Of a stretch of DNA of 64,000 nt, positions 63,336 to 64,000 are shown piece by piece. The position numbers were made by a program, and so were the translations under genes. The notes beneath the pieces are model-generated. The model was not told the origin of the DNA, did not search any database, and saw only the letters and a program-made list of their open reading frames with translations. Every line of letters begins with the position of its first letter. Position 1 is the stretch's first letter. The stretch is from Anseranas semipalmata (taxonomy: Eukaryota; Chordata; Aves; Anseriformes; Anseranatidae), in assembly GCA_013399115.1 (NCBI GenBank), contig VXAA01005179.1, positions 309,418 to 373,417 on the forward strand, written 5' to 3'.

Positions 63336-64000
63336 GTAAAGATATCACCCAGTAACACTAGCAGAAACATTCCTATGCCTAACCTGATTGTCAGCAGTTG
63401 TAAACCTAATACCCACATTTACACATATTCTAAGTAAAGAATTCTTTCATTCAAATTCCATCAAGTCTGAACAAATTTCTCTTAACTAGAACCATGTAGT
63501 GAAACTATTTCTCCATGAACTTAAAAGCTAATTTTCATGTACAAATAGAAGTCCATAAACAAAAGAATAGCAATCTGAGCTGTTTTCAATTCAGTATTAA
63601 AACACTTCTGTTCCTGCCAAGGGCAGAGTCCAAAAGCAGAAAGCAGTAGACACTGAAAACAATTTCCTATTTGGATGTAAACATCTTATTTATATATTTA
63701 CTTTGTCATCCGTAACTATCACCTTTCTATACAACACAGCATCAAACCGTCCCAGAGACAAAGAACAACAGAAAATCCATGAGTGAATGGCATGGCTGGG
63801 ACAAGTAGATTTTTATATTCTCATTGCAACAGACTGTTTTACAACCAAAAACTCCTAGGTTGTGTGACTTCCATTGGTGGTGCACGCAGGCAGCATTCAG
63901 AACGGCAGCTATTTTAATAAGATGGCAGCATCCAGTGCCCAGGAGACATGAAAGACTAGTGAGTTGTATTTCACACCATTTACAGCAAAATTCAGTGCAA
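63336..64000. other. Intergenic DNA, nothing recognised
   Basis: AT-rich sequence after the CR1 3' end, with no open frame of note and no repeat I recognise. Confidence 0.7.

Noticed and set aside
1..64000. CRISPR arrays, operons, toxin genes or endogenous retrovirus genes
   Set aside because: I looked for regularly spaced repeats, dense same-strand coding and retroviral gag/pol-type motifs or LTR pairs and saw none. The sequence is typical vertebrate intergenic DNA.

Overview
This window is vertebrate nuclear DNA, almost certainly from a bird. Three things point that way: three CR1 LINE copies plus a short CR1 tail, two of them ending in the typical ATTCTGTG-type octamers; the absence of any recognisable L1, Alu or B1/B2 repeat; and one intact gene encoding a sauropsid-type SOCS1 of 207 residues. 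The species cannot be named from the sequence alone. Nothing prokaryotic, no CRISPR array, no tRNA or rRNA gene and no intact transposon gene was found.

The only protein-coding gene I can support is SOCS1 (suppressor of cytokine signalling 1), plus strand, CDS 27924-28547. Its coding exon starts after a splice acceptor ending at 27848. It carries a 10-codon upstream ORF whose stop lies one base before the SOCS1 start codon. It ends in a short AU-rich 3'UTR with a miR-155 8-mer only four bases after the stop and a poly(A) signal at 28802-28807. A CpG island about 1.4 kb upstream (about 25440-26460) is the likely promoter and non-coding first exon, but a 525-base assembly gap (25718-26242) removes its centre.

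Layout: 1-25.1 kb is AT-rich intergenic DNA with old MIR-like SINE remnants (about 8.96, 9.49 and 21.65 kb), a CpG-rich patch with paired E-boxes (11.2-11.5 kb), and a pyrimidine-rich block followed by a purine-rich one (11.8-13.0 kb). 25.2-28.8 kb is the SOCS1 locus. 28.8-45 kb is intergenic and holds a MIR-like pair (36.7 and 39.9 kb), a perfect 11-bp hairpin (34.31 kb), a CpG-dense patch (35.1 kb) and microsatellites. 45.0-46.3 kb is the best-kept CR1 copy, interrupted by a second gap (45250-45850). 46.3-62.1 kb is intergenic, with a truncated antisense CR1 (49.2 kb), a CR1 3' tail (53.6 kb) and a 31-bp tandem duplication (58.77 kb). 62.1-63.3 kb is a decayed CR1. The rest is unremarkable.

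SOCS1 is the only player, so the biology here is its own regulation. Likely inputs are STAT/IRF-driven transcription from a CpG promoter, uORF-limited translation, miR-155 and AU-rich control of the transcript, and a protein that blocks JAK kinases and recruits an Elongin/Cullin-5 ubiquitin ligase. I found no previously undescribed multi-gene system. The most interesting signals are the uORF spacing and the miR-155 site position, followed by several short non-coding patches that could be enhancers.
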